The notes under the pieces are model-generated. The model saw only the letters and a program-made list of their open reading frames with translations. It was not told where the DNA came from and did not search any database. A stretch of 64,000 nucleotides of DNA from Nocardioides sp. Soil797. Lineage in GTDB: Bacteria > Actinomycetota > Actinomycetes > Propionibacteriales > Nocardioidaceae. This document shows positions 56,801-64,000 of the stretch, in pieces. Both the position numbers and the translations under genes were made by a program. The DNA lies in the NCBI GenBank assembly GCA_001429555.1, contig LMSR01000020.1, positions 1 to 64,000 on the forward strand. The letters run 5' to 3'. Each line of letters opens with the position of its first letter. The first letter of the stretch is position 1.

Positions 56801-58351
56801 CCGGACCGGAACGGCATCCTGCTCACGCACGCCTACCTGGCGCCCTCGACGTCGCCGGACGGACGTGACGCCAAGTTCAGTGGCGACGGCTCGAAGTTGT
56901 ACGACGAGGTGGTCACCGCGAACCCGAACGTCTTCCTGGTCCTTGCCGGTCACGAGCACGGCGTCGGCACCAACGTGAAGAGCGACATCGGCGCCACCGT
57001 GCAGCACAACGTGGTCGAGCTGCTCGCCGACTACCAGTTCTACAAGGTGAGCGCCGGGGAGCTGTGGCCGGACAAGGTCGACTCGTCCGGCAACATCGAC
57101 CTCAACGGGGACGGCGTCACCGATCACAAGTCCAGCGACCTGTTGCAGTTCGGTGCGAGCTGGATGCGCCTGCTGCAGTTCGACATCGAGCGGGCCGAGG
57201 TCAGCATCGACACCTACTCGCCGATGTTCGACAACTTCGGTGCCACCGAGTACGACGACCGCAAGCGCTACAACGCCTCGGAGGACAACCTGACGCTGCC
57301 GGTGGACCTGTCCACCCGCAGCACGACGTTCTCCACCGACGGGTTGACCGTGGTGTCGCCGACTGACGTGGTCATCGGCGAGGACACCGCGAAGTCCGGG
57401 TGGCCCGCGACGGTCGAGTGGTCCGGTCTCGAGGACGGTCAGATCTATGCCTGGACCGCCGAAAGCCGCAACGCCTCGGGCGAACGGCTGGGTGCGATCC
57501 GCCAGTTCGGCACCGTCTTCCGGGCCACCGCGGCCGGGACGGACACCACGGCGCCGACGATCGAGATGACGCCGTCGGTGGAGGTGAACGTCGGCGAGGA
57601 GTTCGACCCACTGGCCGGAGTCACGGCCACGGACGACTCCGACGGTGACGTGACCGACCAGATCCAGGTGATCGGGGAGGTCGACGTGACCAGGGCCGGT
57701 GCCTTCGCACTGACCTACGTGGTCTCCGACGCCAACGGCAACCAGACGATCGCGCCGCGCACGGTGCGCGTCGTCGAGCCGGTCGACGACCGGGCGGAGT
57801 CCTCGGTGTCGGCCAGCAAGGTCGACACCAGGTTCGGCACCCCGACGACCCTCACCGCCACCGTCTCGCCGGCCTCGGCCACGGGACAGTTGATGTTCCT
57901 CAACGGTGAGGACGTGCTCTGCGAAGCGACCGTCACGAACGGGAAGGCATCGTGCGACGTCCAGACCCTGCCGCCGCCCGGTGACTACGTGATCGTGGCC
58001 GCCTACCAGGGCGATGACGCCCTGCAGGGCTCTGAGAAGTCCTTCGTGCTCACCGTCGGTCAGCCCGGCAAGGCCGACCCGAAGTTGAGTGCCAAGGCCA
58101 AGAAGAAGGTCGTGGCGAAGAAGCAGGCGGCGGTGCTCACGGCCAAGGTGGCCAGCGGCGTCACCGGCAAGATCATCTTCAAGAGCAAGGGCAAGACGTT
58201 GTGCAAGGCGACGATCAACCGCAAGGGTGTCGCCACCTGCAAGACGTCGAAGAAGCTGAAGGCAGGCACGTGGAAGGTCACGGCAAGGTACGCCGGCTCG
58301 GCGACGTACAAGTCCGCGACCGACACGTTCTCCTTCAGGAAGCGAGGCTGA
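53849..58351 (+). CDS. Large secreted LamG-metallophosphoesterase protein
   Basis: This 1500-residue exported protein starts at GTG 53849 after AAGGAG. It has a signal peptide (residues 1-30), two LamG-like domains (about 60-270 and 280-480; WYHVAATWDGQQAKLYVNG, HHTVSTWDGNELKLYLDG), an Ig-like domain, and a calcineurin-like phosphoesterase (about 760-1150): VHFTDTQYL, YAGHTGDIIEN, VIAGNHDNQ, LLTHAYL, LAGHEHGVG. Then come a DUF5011-like domain and two Ig-like domains, the last Lys-rich. It is likely a surface hydrolase for a phosphorylated polymer or extracellular nucleotide. No LPXTG or sorting signal is seen. A terminator follows. Confidence 0.9.
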   Translation: MLPRPHRRRLRLLATSVLGVAVAAGGVLAVPSQATPGQAVPALTPVAAPPAAPVAAPTPDVLDVTFDGGAPVDHAQNLGPVVTYGAPTFGTDPKVGPTMDVNGTSDAVEFPFAQWGKLSDGFSVECVVRIDGSETIPVGNEKDLCSDKQSGGASIFMNASGLGFMVYVDGVYYKAMSPQQPDTDRWYHVAATWDGQQAKLYVNGQLASAVAAKGTLGAPSATAHRFVIGADPKSSGAEMWAPKGSFASAAVHSTALDADQVAAAAAEWDTALATPEADVLDVDFSDGTSKEKVRDLGVTEFGDPEILTDSALGRKVVEVDGDDAYGYAFTPHWEDITDSFSTECTFIYTGTFPTASEMDICSGKEAGGFATYVSGDQVGTMVHAGGGYKNAKATVTPNQWHHTVSTWDGNELKLYLDGELVATTAAPAPLGLPSETARAWTVGADSGKNATAQFHTQGRIAASRLYSSVLTADQVEALDVAAFGEFPSGNVTITSTNPADGDHLSEPVELEVEVANQENALGWTYLLDDEEVRPGDTIGEGLAAGDHTLTISATDVFGSEIEKVVTFTSDSIPKGGGTGSGQGDGTVSLSAVADSPDGSDVTTTFREATATIADGGRQGVLKTIPTTLDFEGTDEEAIEGKANQDDDELMQSPTSGEIPFQAFDVEVGESVTGQQVVWKGVVDPERSVSLRAWNATKGAWVEIGASRGSGEGETVINGVVRPAMVDAGTVHLLVLGLDPFADDLSPRDESAADDKDSFENPDDYDFSLVHFTDTQYLAEGGAGGTYDDFDGVDEPSDVMHEEERAVWAKAYTDTTKWIQENAAERKIAYAGHTGDIIENDYYNPAATNPEGGLLYPGLEEQVTKEFEFTSDAQSTLDDSGVVNQVIAGNHDNQLGQETGPESRFNQYYGPERYYGASDTWPEGASYHAWDEVTDASGNVVTEGQDNQNNYVLFSAGDMDFVAVGLSYGVTQEEADWASEVFARFPDRNGILLTHAYLAPSTSPDGRDAKFSGDGSKLYDEVVTANPNVFLVLAGHEHGVGTNVKSDIGATVQHNVVELLADYQFYKVSAGELWPDKVDSSGNIDLNGDGVTDHKSSDLLQFGASWMRLLQFDIERAEVSIDTYSPMFDNFGATEYDDRKRYNASEDNLTLPVDLSTRSTTFSTDGLTVVSPTDVVIGEDTAKSGWPATVEWSGLEDGQIYAWTAESRNASGERLGAIRQFGTVFRATAAGTDTTAPTIEMTPSVEVNVGEEFDPLAGVTATDDSDGDVTDQIQVIGEVDVTRAGAFALTYVVSDANGNQTIAPRTVRVVEPVDDRAESSVSASKVDTRFGTPTTLTATVSPASATGQLMFLNGEDVLCEATVTNGKASCDVQTLPPPGDYVIVAAYQGDDALQGSEKSFVLTVGQPGKADPKLSAKAKKKVVAKKQAAVLTAKVASGVTGKIIFKSKGKTLCKATINRKGVATCKTSKKLKAGTWKVTARYAGSATYKSATDTFSFRKRG

Positions 58352-58366
58352 TCAACCCGCGGTGAC

Positions 58367-58402
58367 ACTCGGCCAACGGACTTCATGCTCCGTTGGCCGA
58401 GT
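58367..58402 (+). terminator. Strong hairpin terminator after the 1500-residue protein gene
   Basis: A perfect 14-bp stem (ACTCGGCCAACGGA/TCCGTTGGCCGAGT) around an 8-base loop starts 16 bases after the stop. Confidence 0.85.
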
Positions 58403-58428
58403 TGCGTGCCAGAGGCCGGACATGGCGG

Positions 58429-58485
58429 TGAGACCTACGTATTGGTTGATTCCCGGGCGCGGAATCGACCAGTTCGTTGGTCTCA
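58429..58485. repeat. 57-bp hairpin repeat, copy B
   Basis: The 25-base arms (58429-58453 and 58461-58485) match at 21 of 25 positions around a 7-base loop. The ends TGAGACC.../...GGTCTCA and the TACGTATTGGTTG core match copy A at 10523-10579, while the middle differs. The right end also supplies the stop codon of a small reverse-strand frame (58483-58644). Confidence 0.7.
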
Positions 58486-58644
58486 GCGAGCAGGGGTGAC
58501 CAGGGCGAGGAATCCGGTGATGGTGCGCGTCAACAGTGCACCGAAGGTGACGGCGGCCAGGTGGCGCTGGGTCCAACCGCTCCTCGTGGCCCAGCGCCGG
58601 AGGAGCAACAATCCGCCCGCGAGTGCACCGAGCTGGCCGGCCAC
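58483..58644 (-). CDS. Possible small two-helix membrane protein
   Basis: An open frame from GTG 58644 would give 53 residues with two helices (LGALAGGLLLLRRWATRSG and HLAAVTFGALLTRTITGFLA). The frame stays open upstream without a better start. No ribosome site is evident. Its last codons and stop lie inside the 57-bp hairpin repeat, so it might be a chance frame or a gene truncated by the repeat. Confidence 0.3.
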   Translation of the reverse strand: MAGQLGALAGGLLLLRRWATRSGWTQRHLAAVTFGALLTRTITGFLALVTPAR

Positions 58645-58781
58645 CTTGACACGGTCGTCCAGCGAGCGCAGGCGGGGCTCGGCGACTCCTGGGGCTCGGG
58701 GCCGGATTCCTGATTCGGCCGCGGGACCGCGATTCCGCAGGCATCCTTGTCCCCAGGGATCACAAGGGGAGTGGGCGGGTC

Positions 58782-59834
58782 GTGGACGGGAAGTACGCCG
58801 TGGGGGCGGCGCTGGCTGCCGTCGTACTCTCCGGCTCGGTGCTGTTCGGTTGCGCACCTGCTGACACGGGAGATGGTGCGAGCGCCGGCACGCAGGTCGC
58901 CACGACCCCTGCGCCCACCTTGAGTGAGTCGACTACAGCTTCGCAGCAACCGTCCCCGACCGAGACGTCCAGCCGCCCGGTGGAACCGGTCACCGAGGAG
59001 AGCGGTGACACGGCGCTGGCTGCACTGGCCCTTCTCGCGGTGAAGGGTCGCTCGGCGATGACCGGCTATGACCGGGCGCGCTTCGGGCAGTCCTGGCTCG
59101 ATGCCGACCGCAACGGCTGCGACACTCGCAACGACGTACTCGCCGAACACCTCACTGGCGTTGTCCTCGAGCCCAACGGCTGTGTGGTCACCACCGGGAC
59201 GTACGCCGACCCCTACACCGACACGGATATCGACTACCGCCACGGCGACGGTTTTCTGATCGACATCGACCACGTGGTCGCGATGGGCAACGCCTGGGTG
59301 ACCGGTGCCGCGTCGTGGGACATCAAGAAGCGGGCGGCCTTCGCCAACGACCCGCTCAACCTGCTGCCTGCCGATGCCAGCGCCAACCGGCAGAAGGGTG
59401 ACGGAGACGCGGCGACTTGGTTGCCGGCCAACAAGCCGTTCCGCTGTGACTATGTGGCGCGGCAGGTGGCGGTGAAGCAGAAGTACGCCCTGTGGGTGAC
59501 GGCACCGGAGAAGGACGCCATCACCCGGGTGCTGGACGACTGTGCGAACCAGGCGTTGCCCGAGGACACCTGGGCGGCCCCCACCGAGGTCGACCACAAC
59601 ATCTCCGATCCGGGAGCGCCCGTCGAGAAGGCCACCCCCAGGACCACTCCGGCTCCGAAGAGCAATCCGTCTCCGGAGCCGGCGTCCAAGCCCAAGCCCA
59701 AGCCGTTGGTCTCCACCTACTTCCAGAACTGTGACGCCGCGCGCGCGGCCGGGGCGGCGCCTGTGCACCGGGGTGATCCGGGCTACGGCGCACACCTCGA
59801 CCGAGACGGCGACGGCGTCGGCTGCGAGTCGTGA
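58782..59834 (+). CDS. Exported HNH nuclease lipoprotein with Excalibur domain
   Basis: This 350-residue protein starts at GTG 58782 behind AAGGGGAG. The signal peptide ends in a lipobox VLFGC (Cys24), followed by a Ser/Thr-rich linker. The nuclease core shows RNGCDTRNDVLAEH, DIDYRHGDGFLIDIDHVVAM and FANDPLNLLPADASANRQKG, which match the GmrSD/HNH (DUF1524-like) domain of secreted nucleases; His in IDHVVA and Asn in DPLNLLP are catalytic candidates. A Pro/Lys linker leads to an Excalibur Ca2+-binding domain, NCDAARAAGAAPVHRGDPGY and LDRDGDGVGCES. It probably degrades extracellular DNA at the cell surface. Confidence 0.9.
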   Translation: MDGKYAVGAALAAVVLSGSVLFGCAPADTGDGASAGTQVATTPAPTLSESTTASQQPSPTETSSRPVEPVTEESGDTALAALALLAVKGRSAMTGYDRARFGQSWLDADRNGCDTRNDVLAEHLTGVVLEPNGCVVTTGTYADPYTDTDIDYRHGDGFLIDIDHVVAMGNAWVTGAASWDIKKRAAFANDPLNLLPADASANRQKGDGDAATWLPANKPFRCDYVARQVAVKQKYALWVTAPEKDAITRVLDDCANQALPEDTWAAPTEVDHNISDPGAPVEKATPRTTPAPKSNPSPEPASKPKPKPLVSTYFQNCDAARAAGAAPVHRGDPGYGAHLDRDGDGVGCES

Positions 59835-60164
59835 CGGCGCCGAGCCGGGGCGGACTGCGCGCCGTGGTCGCGTGGATCACACCTGATCGGGAATGAATCG
59901 TACGACGGCGTGGTTCTCGAGTCGTGCAGGCAGAGAAGAGAGACGAGGGCGCGCTGTTGACGCGTCGTCTCGTTGTCGACCTCCAACGCACCCAGAGCAC
60001 TCGCTGTCGCTGAGTCGCAGGCCGGCCACTTCGTCAGTCCACGGTAGGTCCGTGCGCTGATGGCCGTGTCGCGACATCACCCCTGCCCGTCCCTCCATCG
60101 ATCTGGACGCGGCGACACGGCGAGCCACAGGTGCGTCGTACGCCGCACGTGAAAGGCCCCTCCC
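59835..60164. other. Intergenic region with a terminator-like hairpin
   Basis: A hairpin GAGACGA...TCGTCTC, with inner GCGCG pairing, spans 59940-59971, about 105 bases after the nuclease stop, and is a weak terminator candidate. The rest holds the promoter region of the symporter gene (AAAGG before ATG 60165). No gene is supported here. Confidence 0.4.
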
Positions 60165-61541
60165 ATGAGCTCCACCAGTACGTCTGCCCCTGACAAGCAG
60201 CGTCGGCGATGGCTTCCCTCCTTCGGCGTCCAGGTCCTCATCGGCCTGGTTCTCGGCGTCATCCTCGGGCTCGTGGCCCGGCAGATGGGCGCTGACGGGG
60301 TCGATGCGGCCACCGGGGAGCCCGACCCCAACTGGCTGACCGAGACGCTGACCACCGTCGGCAGCACGTTCGTCACCCTGCTGCGCGCGGTCGTCCCGCC
60401 GCTGGTCTTCCTGGCGATTGTCGCCTCCATCGCGAACCTGCGCGAGGTGACCGGGGCAGCACGACTGGCGTGGAAGACCCTGCAGTGGTTCGCGATCACG
60501 GCCCTGGTCGCGGTCTCCATCGGCATCGTTCTCGGCCTCGTGCTCGAGCCGGGCAAGCACACCAGTGTCACCGAGGCTGCAGCCGAGGCGCCCGGCACGA
60601 CCGGGTCGTGGCTCGACTTCCTCACCGGCCTGGTGCCGGCCAACGTGCTCGGTCTCGAGGCCAGCGCCAACAGCGACGGCTCCGTCGGACTCTCCTTCAA
60701 CGTCCTGCAGATCCTGGTCGTCGCGATCGCGGTGGGCATCGCCACCCTCAAGGTGGGCGAGGCAGCGGAGCCGTTCCTGAGCGTGGTCCGCTCCGCGCTG
60801 GCCATCGTGCAGAAGGTCCTGTGGTGGATCATCCTGCTCGCCCCGATCGCCACCGTGGGCCTGCTCGGCAACGCCGTCGCCTCCTACGGCTGGGACGCCC
60901 TGGGCTCCCTCGGCACCTTCGCCGGTGCGATCTACCTCGGCCTGGTGTTGGTGATGTTCGTGGTCTACCCGGTCCTGCTGCGCGCCAACGGCCTGTCGAT
61001 CAAGCAGTTCTTCTCCGGCGCCTGGCCGGCGATCCAGCTGGCCTTCGTGTCGCGTTCGTCGATCGGCACCATGCCGGTCACCCAGTCCGTGACCGAGCGG
61101 AACCTGGGTGTGCCGCCGGCCTACGCCTCGTTCGCGGTGCCGCTCGGAGCGACGACGAAGATGGACGGTTGCGCCTCGATCTACCCGGCGATCTCCGCCA
61201 TCTTCGTGGCCCAGTTCTTCGGCGTTGACCTGGCCTTCACCGACTACGTGCTGATCGTCTTCGTCTCGGTGATCGGTTCGGCCGCCACCGCGGGGGTCAC
61301 CGGCGCGACCGTGATGCTGACGCTCACCCTCTCGACGCTCGGACTGCCGCTCGAGGGCGTCGGCCTGTTGCTCGCCATCGACCCGATCCTCGACATGGGC
61401 CGGACGGCGACAAACGTCGCCGGCCAGGCGCTGGTGCCGACGTTGGTGGCCAAGCGCGAGGGCGTGCTCGACCACGCGGCGTACGACGCCTCGCGCCGGG
61501 GCGAGGCATGGCGTGAGGACGATGAGCTCGTCGCTGCCTGA
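60165..61541 (+). CDS. Dicarboxylate/amino-acid:cation symporter (DAACS)
   Basis: This 458-residue transporter of the glutamate/dicarboxylate:Na+/H+ family has eight helices with two re-entrant loops. SRSSIGTMPVTQSVTE (HP1 Ser-rich loop), PLGATTKMDGCASIYPAISA (the NMDGT-like motif, here KMDGC) and GVTGATVMLTLTLSTLGLPL (HP2) followed by IDPILDMGRTATNVAGQ (substrate-binding Asp and Asn) are in the expected order. The Asn-Met-Asp-Gly-Thr motif is altered to Lys-Met-Asp-Gly-Cys, which may affect Na+ dependence. Substrate is a C4 dicarboxylate or Glu/Asp. It converges on the MFS gene with a 5-bp gap. Confidence 0.92.
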   Translation: MSSTSTSAPDKQRRRWLPSFGVQVLIGLVLGVILGLVARQMGADGVDAATGEPDPNWLTETLTTVGSTFVTLLRAVVPPLVFLAIVASIANLREVTGAARLAWKTLQWFAITALVAVSIGIVLGLVLEPGKHTSVTEAAAEAPGTTGSWLDFLTGLVPANVLGLEASANSDGSVGLSFNVLQILVVAIAVGIATLKVGEAAEPFLSVVRSALAIVQKVLWWIILLAPIATVGLLGNAVASYGWDALGSLGTFAGAIYLGLVLVMFVVYPVLLRANGLSIKQFFSGAWPAIQLAFVSRSSIGTMPVTQSVTERNLGVPPAYASFAVPLGATTKMDGCASIYPAISAIFVAQFFGVDLAFTDYVLIVFVSVIGSAATAGVTGATVMLTLTLSTLGLPLEGVGLLLAIDPILDMGRTATNVAGQALVPTLVAKREGVLDHAAYDASRRGEAWREDDELVAA

Positions 61542-61546
61542 GGAGA

Positions 61547-62842
61547 TCAGGCTGCTTCGGCTCGCCGCACAGTGGGCACCAGGGCAGGGATGTGGCGCAG
61601 GTAGGCGATCAGGGCGGCGCTGACCAGCAGGAGGCTGGTGGTCAGCGCCACCACGCCGTTCCAGCCGGCATGGGTCCAGGCCGTCGCCCCGAGGTTGCCG
61701 AAGACCGACGAGCCCACGTAGTAGGAGAACAGGTAGAACGACGCGGCCTGGCTGGCACTGGCCCCGGAGGCGTGGGCTCGCACGGTCACCCAGCTGCTGG
61801 CGATCCCATGCATCCAGAAGAACCCGATGGTGAGCAGCGCAATGCCGACGATCACGACAGGCAGGACCGAGCTGAGGGTCAGTGCGACGCCCAGGATGGC
61901 GATCGCGCATCCGAACGGCACCACGTCACGGCGGTCTCGAAGGTCGGCGAGGCGGCCAGCCGTGATCGAGCTCGCCGTCCCCAGGGAGTAGACGAGATAG
62001 ATCAGCGCCACCGCGCCCAAGCTCAGGTGGAACGGGGACGACGTCAGGCGGAAGCCGAGTGCGTTGAGCGTGGCGACCAGGGTGCCGACCACGCAGGCAC
62101 CCAGGAGATAGAGGGAGAGCAGGGCGCGGTCGGCCAGAGCGCCGCGGGCCATCCGGGTCAGGGTGTCGCGGGTCGCGGGTGACGGCGCGAAGTTGCGGGA
62201 GGGCGGCAGCAGCACCGCTACGAGCACGGCACAGACCAACGCGAAGAGCGCCGCTGCCCCCATCGCCCAGCGCCACCCAGCGACATCGGCGATCGGCGCG
62301 GTGACGAGTCGTCCGGCCATGCCGCCGATCCCGGTGCCTCCGATGTAGAGCCCGACCGCTCGGGCCTGGGCCGAGGGGTGCAGCTCTTCACGCAGGTACG
62401 CCGTGGCGACGGCGGGCAGGCCGGCCAACGCCAAGCCGGCCAGCATCCGGAGGCCGACCAGACTCGTCCAGCTCGGGGCCAGTGCACATGCCGCGGCCAC
62501 CACCACCGATGCCCACATCGAGAGGTGGATCAGCCGGGTGCGCCCGACGATCTCCGAGACCGGGCCAGCGACCAGAAGTGCCACGGCCAGGGCAGCCGTG
62601 GTGAGCGAGACGGTCAGCGTGCTGGCACTGGGAGAGACACCGAACTCCCTCACGAAGGCCGGCAGCAGGGCCTGCGTCGAGTAGAGCAGCACGAACGTGG
62701 CCAACCCGGCGGCGAACATCGCAACCATGATGCGCCGATAGCCGGCGCTGCCGGGGGAGTGGCCGAGGAAGGCCGTTCCGTCCTGCGCAGTATCGGCGTT
62801 GGGGTGCGTCGCGATGCTCACCGAACCACCATGCGCTTCCAT
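61547..62842 (-). CDS. MFS transporter (YnfM-like)
   Basis: This 431-residue MFS protein has twelve helices. Signatures include STQALLPAFVREFGVSPSAS, GPVSEIVGRTRLIHLSMW (the MFS loop 2-3 motif, GPxSxxxGR), and RMLAGLALAGLPAVATAYLR. The order resembles the YnfM/arabinose-efflux-like group of drug or metabolite exporters. It is divergent from a LysR regulator, and the two start codons are about 60 bp apart, so a shared regulated promoter is likely. ATG 62842 is used; a TTG one codon earlier is possible. Confidence 0.9.
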   Translation of the reverse strand: MEAHGGSVSIATHPNADTAQDGTAFLGHSPGSAGYRRIMVAMFAAGLATFVLLYSTQALLPAFVREFGVSPSASTLTVSLTTAALAVALLVAGPVSEIVGRTRLIHLSMWASVVVAAACALAPSWTSLVGLRMLAGLALAGLPAVATAYLREELHPSAQARAVGLYIGGTGIGGMAGRLVTAPIADVAGWRWAMGAAALFALVCAVLVAVLLPPSRNFAPSPATRDTLTRMARGALADRALLSLYLLGACVVGTLVATLNALGFRLTSSPFHLSLGAVALIYLVYSLGTASSITAGRLADLRDRRDVVPFGCAIAILGVALTLSSVLPVVIVGIALLTIGFFWMHGIASSWVTVRAHASGASASQAASFYLFSYYVGSSVFGNLGATAWTHAGWNGVVALTTSLLLVSAALIAYLRHIPALVPTVRRAEAA

Positions 62843-62902
62843 CAATCATGCGTCCAATGTGATCTGTGGCCAGATACCATGCGTAGTAAGTATGATCGGG
62901 GT

Positions 62903-63766
62903 GTGTTGCTCCGTGATCTCGAGTGGCTGCTCGTGCTGGCCGAGTTCCAGAACGTGACCGATGCCTCCGCGGTGGTCGGCACCAGCCAGCCCACGTTGTC
63001 CCGTGCCCTGTCGCGCCTGGAGGGGGAGCTGGGCACGCGGCTCTTCGAACGTGTCCCGTCGGGAATCGTGGCGACCCCTGACGGTGAGCTCGTGGTCGAC
63101 GCGGCGCGGGAGATCGTCCGACGTCACGACCAGCTTCGCGACGAGCTCCGGTCGCGTCATGACCCCGACTCGGGCACGGTGCGGCTCGCGTTCGTCAGTT
63201 CCATGGCGACCTCGCTGGTGCCGCAGGTGCTGCGTGACTTCCATGCGCACGCCCCGGGTGTGCGGGTGGTGCTGCGACAGGAGTCGGGTCTCGACATCGT
63301 GCGCGACCTGACGTCCCGTGCTGCCGACCTGGCGATCACGTCGATGCGACCGGAGGGAGCCTTCGGGTGGCACATCGTGCAACGCGAGAGCCTCGTGGTG
63401 GTCGTCCCGCCTCAGCACCGACTCCGCCACCGCAAGCGCATCTCGTTCTCGGACCTGGCGGGTGATGAGCTGGTCACGACGCCCAGCGGGTTCGGCTACC
63501 GCGCCGCGATCGAGGACCTGATGCGTGAGGCAGGCATCGTGCTGCCGATCTCGTTCGAGAGCGCCGACCTGGCCACCATCGAGGGCTTGGTCGCTGCCGG
63601 CCTCGGTGTGGCGGTCGTGCCCGAGCAGTTTGCCGGGATCTCCGGCACCGTCGGGATCAGGCTCGACTCGGCGGCCGCACGGCGCACCATCGGTCTCTGC
63701 TGGCGCACCGACCTTGCACTGGCCCCGCCGGCACAGCGGATGCTCGACTTCATCCGTAGTCGTTGA
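62903..63766 (+). CDS. LysR-family regulator, divergent from the MFS gene
   Basis: This 287-residue regulator has a winged helix-turn-helix (DLEWLLVLAEFQNVTDASAV, VGTSQPTLSRALSRLEGELG) and a LysR substrate-binding domain (LDIVRDLTSRAADLAITSMR; ESLVVVVPPQHRL). TATGAT at 62891-62896 places the likely transcription start on GTG 62903, so the mRNA is probably leaderless; ATG 62879 is an alternative start. The divergent MFS exporter is the expected target. An imperfect LysR-like box (ATAC-N12-GTAT, about 62874-62893) lies in the intergenic region. Confidence 0.88.
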   Translation: MLLRDLEWLLVLAEFQNVTDASAVVGTSQPTLSRALSRLEGELGTRLFERVPSGIVATPDGELVVDAAREIVRRHDQLRDELRSRHDPDSGTVRLAFVSSMATSLVPQVLRDFHAHAPGVRVVLRQESGLDIVRDLTSRAADLAITSMRPEGAFGWHIVQRESLVVVVPPQHRLRHRKRISFSDLAGDELVTTPSGFGYRAAIEDLMREAGIVLPISFESADLATIEGLVAAGLGVAVVPEQFAGISGTVGIRLDSAAARRTIGLCWRTDLALAPPAQRMLDFIRSR

Positions 63767-63809
63767 GCCCGCAGGTCCGGTGCCCCGGCGTGGCCGGTCG
63801 ACCGTGCAC

Positions 63810-64000
63810 TCAGTCGCAGACCCACGCCAGCAGGTCGCGCAACGGACTGGGGACCCGACCGTCGGGGACGGCGTCGACCAGCAGTTGCGCGTAGCGAGCC
63901 TTGCGGCCCGACTGCGACGTCATGAACCGGCGCAGGAGCTCCTCGCGGCTCCCGCCGGCCTGCGCCGGCATCTGGGCGAGCAGGCGCAAGGATCGTCCTT
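63810..64000 (-). CDS. C-terminus of a protein cut by the window edge
   Basis: The reverse strand has a 62-codon frame open to the window end and stopping at 63812-63810. It reads LRLLAQMPAQAGGSREELLR, then FMTSQSGRKARYAQLLVDAV and SPLRDLLAWVCD. Its codon bias and helical pattern look coding. The family cannot be named from this tail. It converges on the LysR gene, 43 bp away. Confidence 0.55.
   Translation of the reverse strand, partial: GRSLRLLAQMPAQAGGSREELLRRFMTSQSGRKARYAQLLVDAVPDGRVPSPLRDLLAWVCD

Noticed and set aside
53822..57127. A 1101-codon open frame on the reverse strand, antisense to the LamG-phosphoesterase gene
   Set aside because: Long antisense frames arise easily in very GC-rich genes. 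This one has no domain resemblance, is highly Val/Gly/Arg-biased and lies wholly under a clearly coding gene.
59877..61910. Another long reverse-strand open frame (677 codons) under the DAACS gene
   Set aside because: Arg/Glu/Asp/Gln/His-rich shadow translation without any domain; the forward gene has a full set of transporter motifs.
1..64000. CRISPR arrays
   Set aside because: The tandem repeats present (22-bp x3, 23-bp x2, 18-bp x4) have no unique spacers and no cas genes nearby.
1..64000. tRNA or rRNA genes
   Set aside because: No cloverleaf with a TTCGANTC arm or rRNA motif was noticed while reading the intergenic regions. A covariance-model scan was not possible.

Overview
The window is high-GC actinobacterial DNA, most likely Nocardioides or a close relative in the Nocardioidaceae. 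This is inferred from the coding bias, the frequent CGTACGCC-type strings, and the gene families present: a DUF222/13E12 HNH nuclease, SPW-repeat and DUF3099 proteins, a metX/metY pair, and DUF2231 and DUF3375 proteins. No rRNA, tRNA, CRISPR array or prophage was seen. About 62 protein genes cover most of the sequence in short operons on both strands.

Layout. The first bases are the start of an IS3-type transposase gene, followed by a cold-shock gene with a hairpin leader and a strong terminator. From 1 to 13 kb there are small stand-alone genes: a secreted protein, YjbQ, a divergent cupin/MarR pair with two matching operator boxes, two lipoproteins, an endonuclease/exonuclease/phosphatase protein, a GT-C glycosyltransferase coupled to a PAP2 enzyme, a TetR regulator, an SPW protein, a GlcD-like oxidase and a luciferase-like oxidoreductase. 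At 13-23 kb are a lipoprotein, an SOS-box-controlled DUF222 nuclease, a CDF transporter, an AbiEi/DUF559 gene flanked by palindromic repeats, and several small enzymes and membrane proteins. The methionine genes metX and metY are at 23.7-26.1 kb.

The genes at 26.9-32.7 kb are jetA-jetB-jetC, a Wadjet/MksFEB-type SMC complex. No jetD nuclease gene lies beside them. A CtlX-type guanidine hydrolase follows 11 bp downstream. At 35.8-40.7 kb a reverse-strand group contains a DsbA-like oxidase and a VKOR-like membrane oxidase. Around them lie three membrane-anchored proteins, each with one pair of extracytoplasmic cysteines. The simplest reading is a disulfide-forming cassette together with its own substrates.

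At 40.9-47.3 kb are a LysR/YeiH pair, a four-gene osmoprotectant-type ABC transporter and a DUF1801 gene. At 49.0-52.2 kb three overlapping genes encode a CitE-like lyase, a mesaconyl-CoA hydratase-like MaoC protein and a 2-methylfumaryl-CoA isomerase-like CoA transferase. Together they look like a C5-dicarboxyl-CoA module. A NicO metal exporter, a 1500-residue secreted LamG/phosphoesterase protein, an exported HNH/Excalibur nuclease, a DAACS symporter and a divergent MFS/LysR pair complete the window.

Non-coding structure is unusually rich. A 22-bp palindrome occurs five times, with two pairs at exactly 52-bp spacing. Two related ~57-bp hairpins start and end with the same bases. A 173-bp MITE-like element with perfect 21-bp inverted ends supplies the C-terminus of a PAP2 gene. 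There are also three 22-bp iterons and a 56-bp inverted repeat next to a gene fragment.
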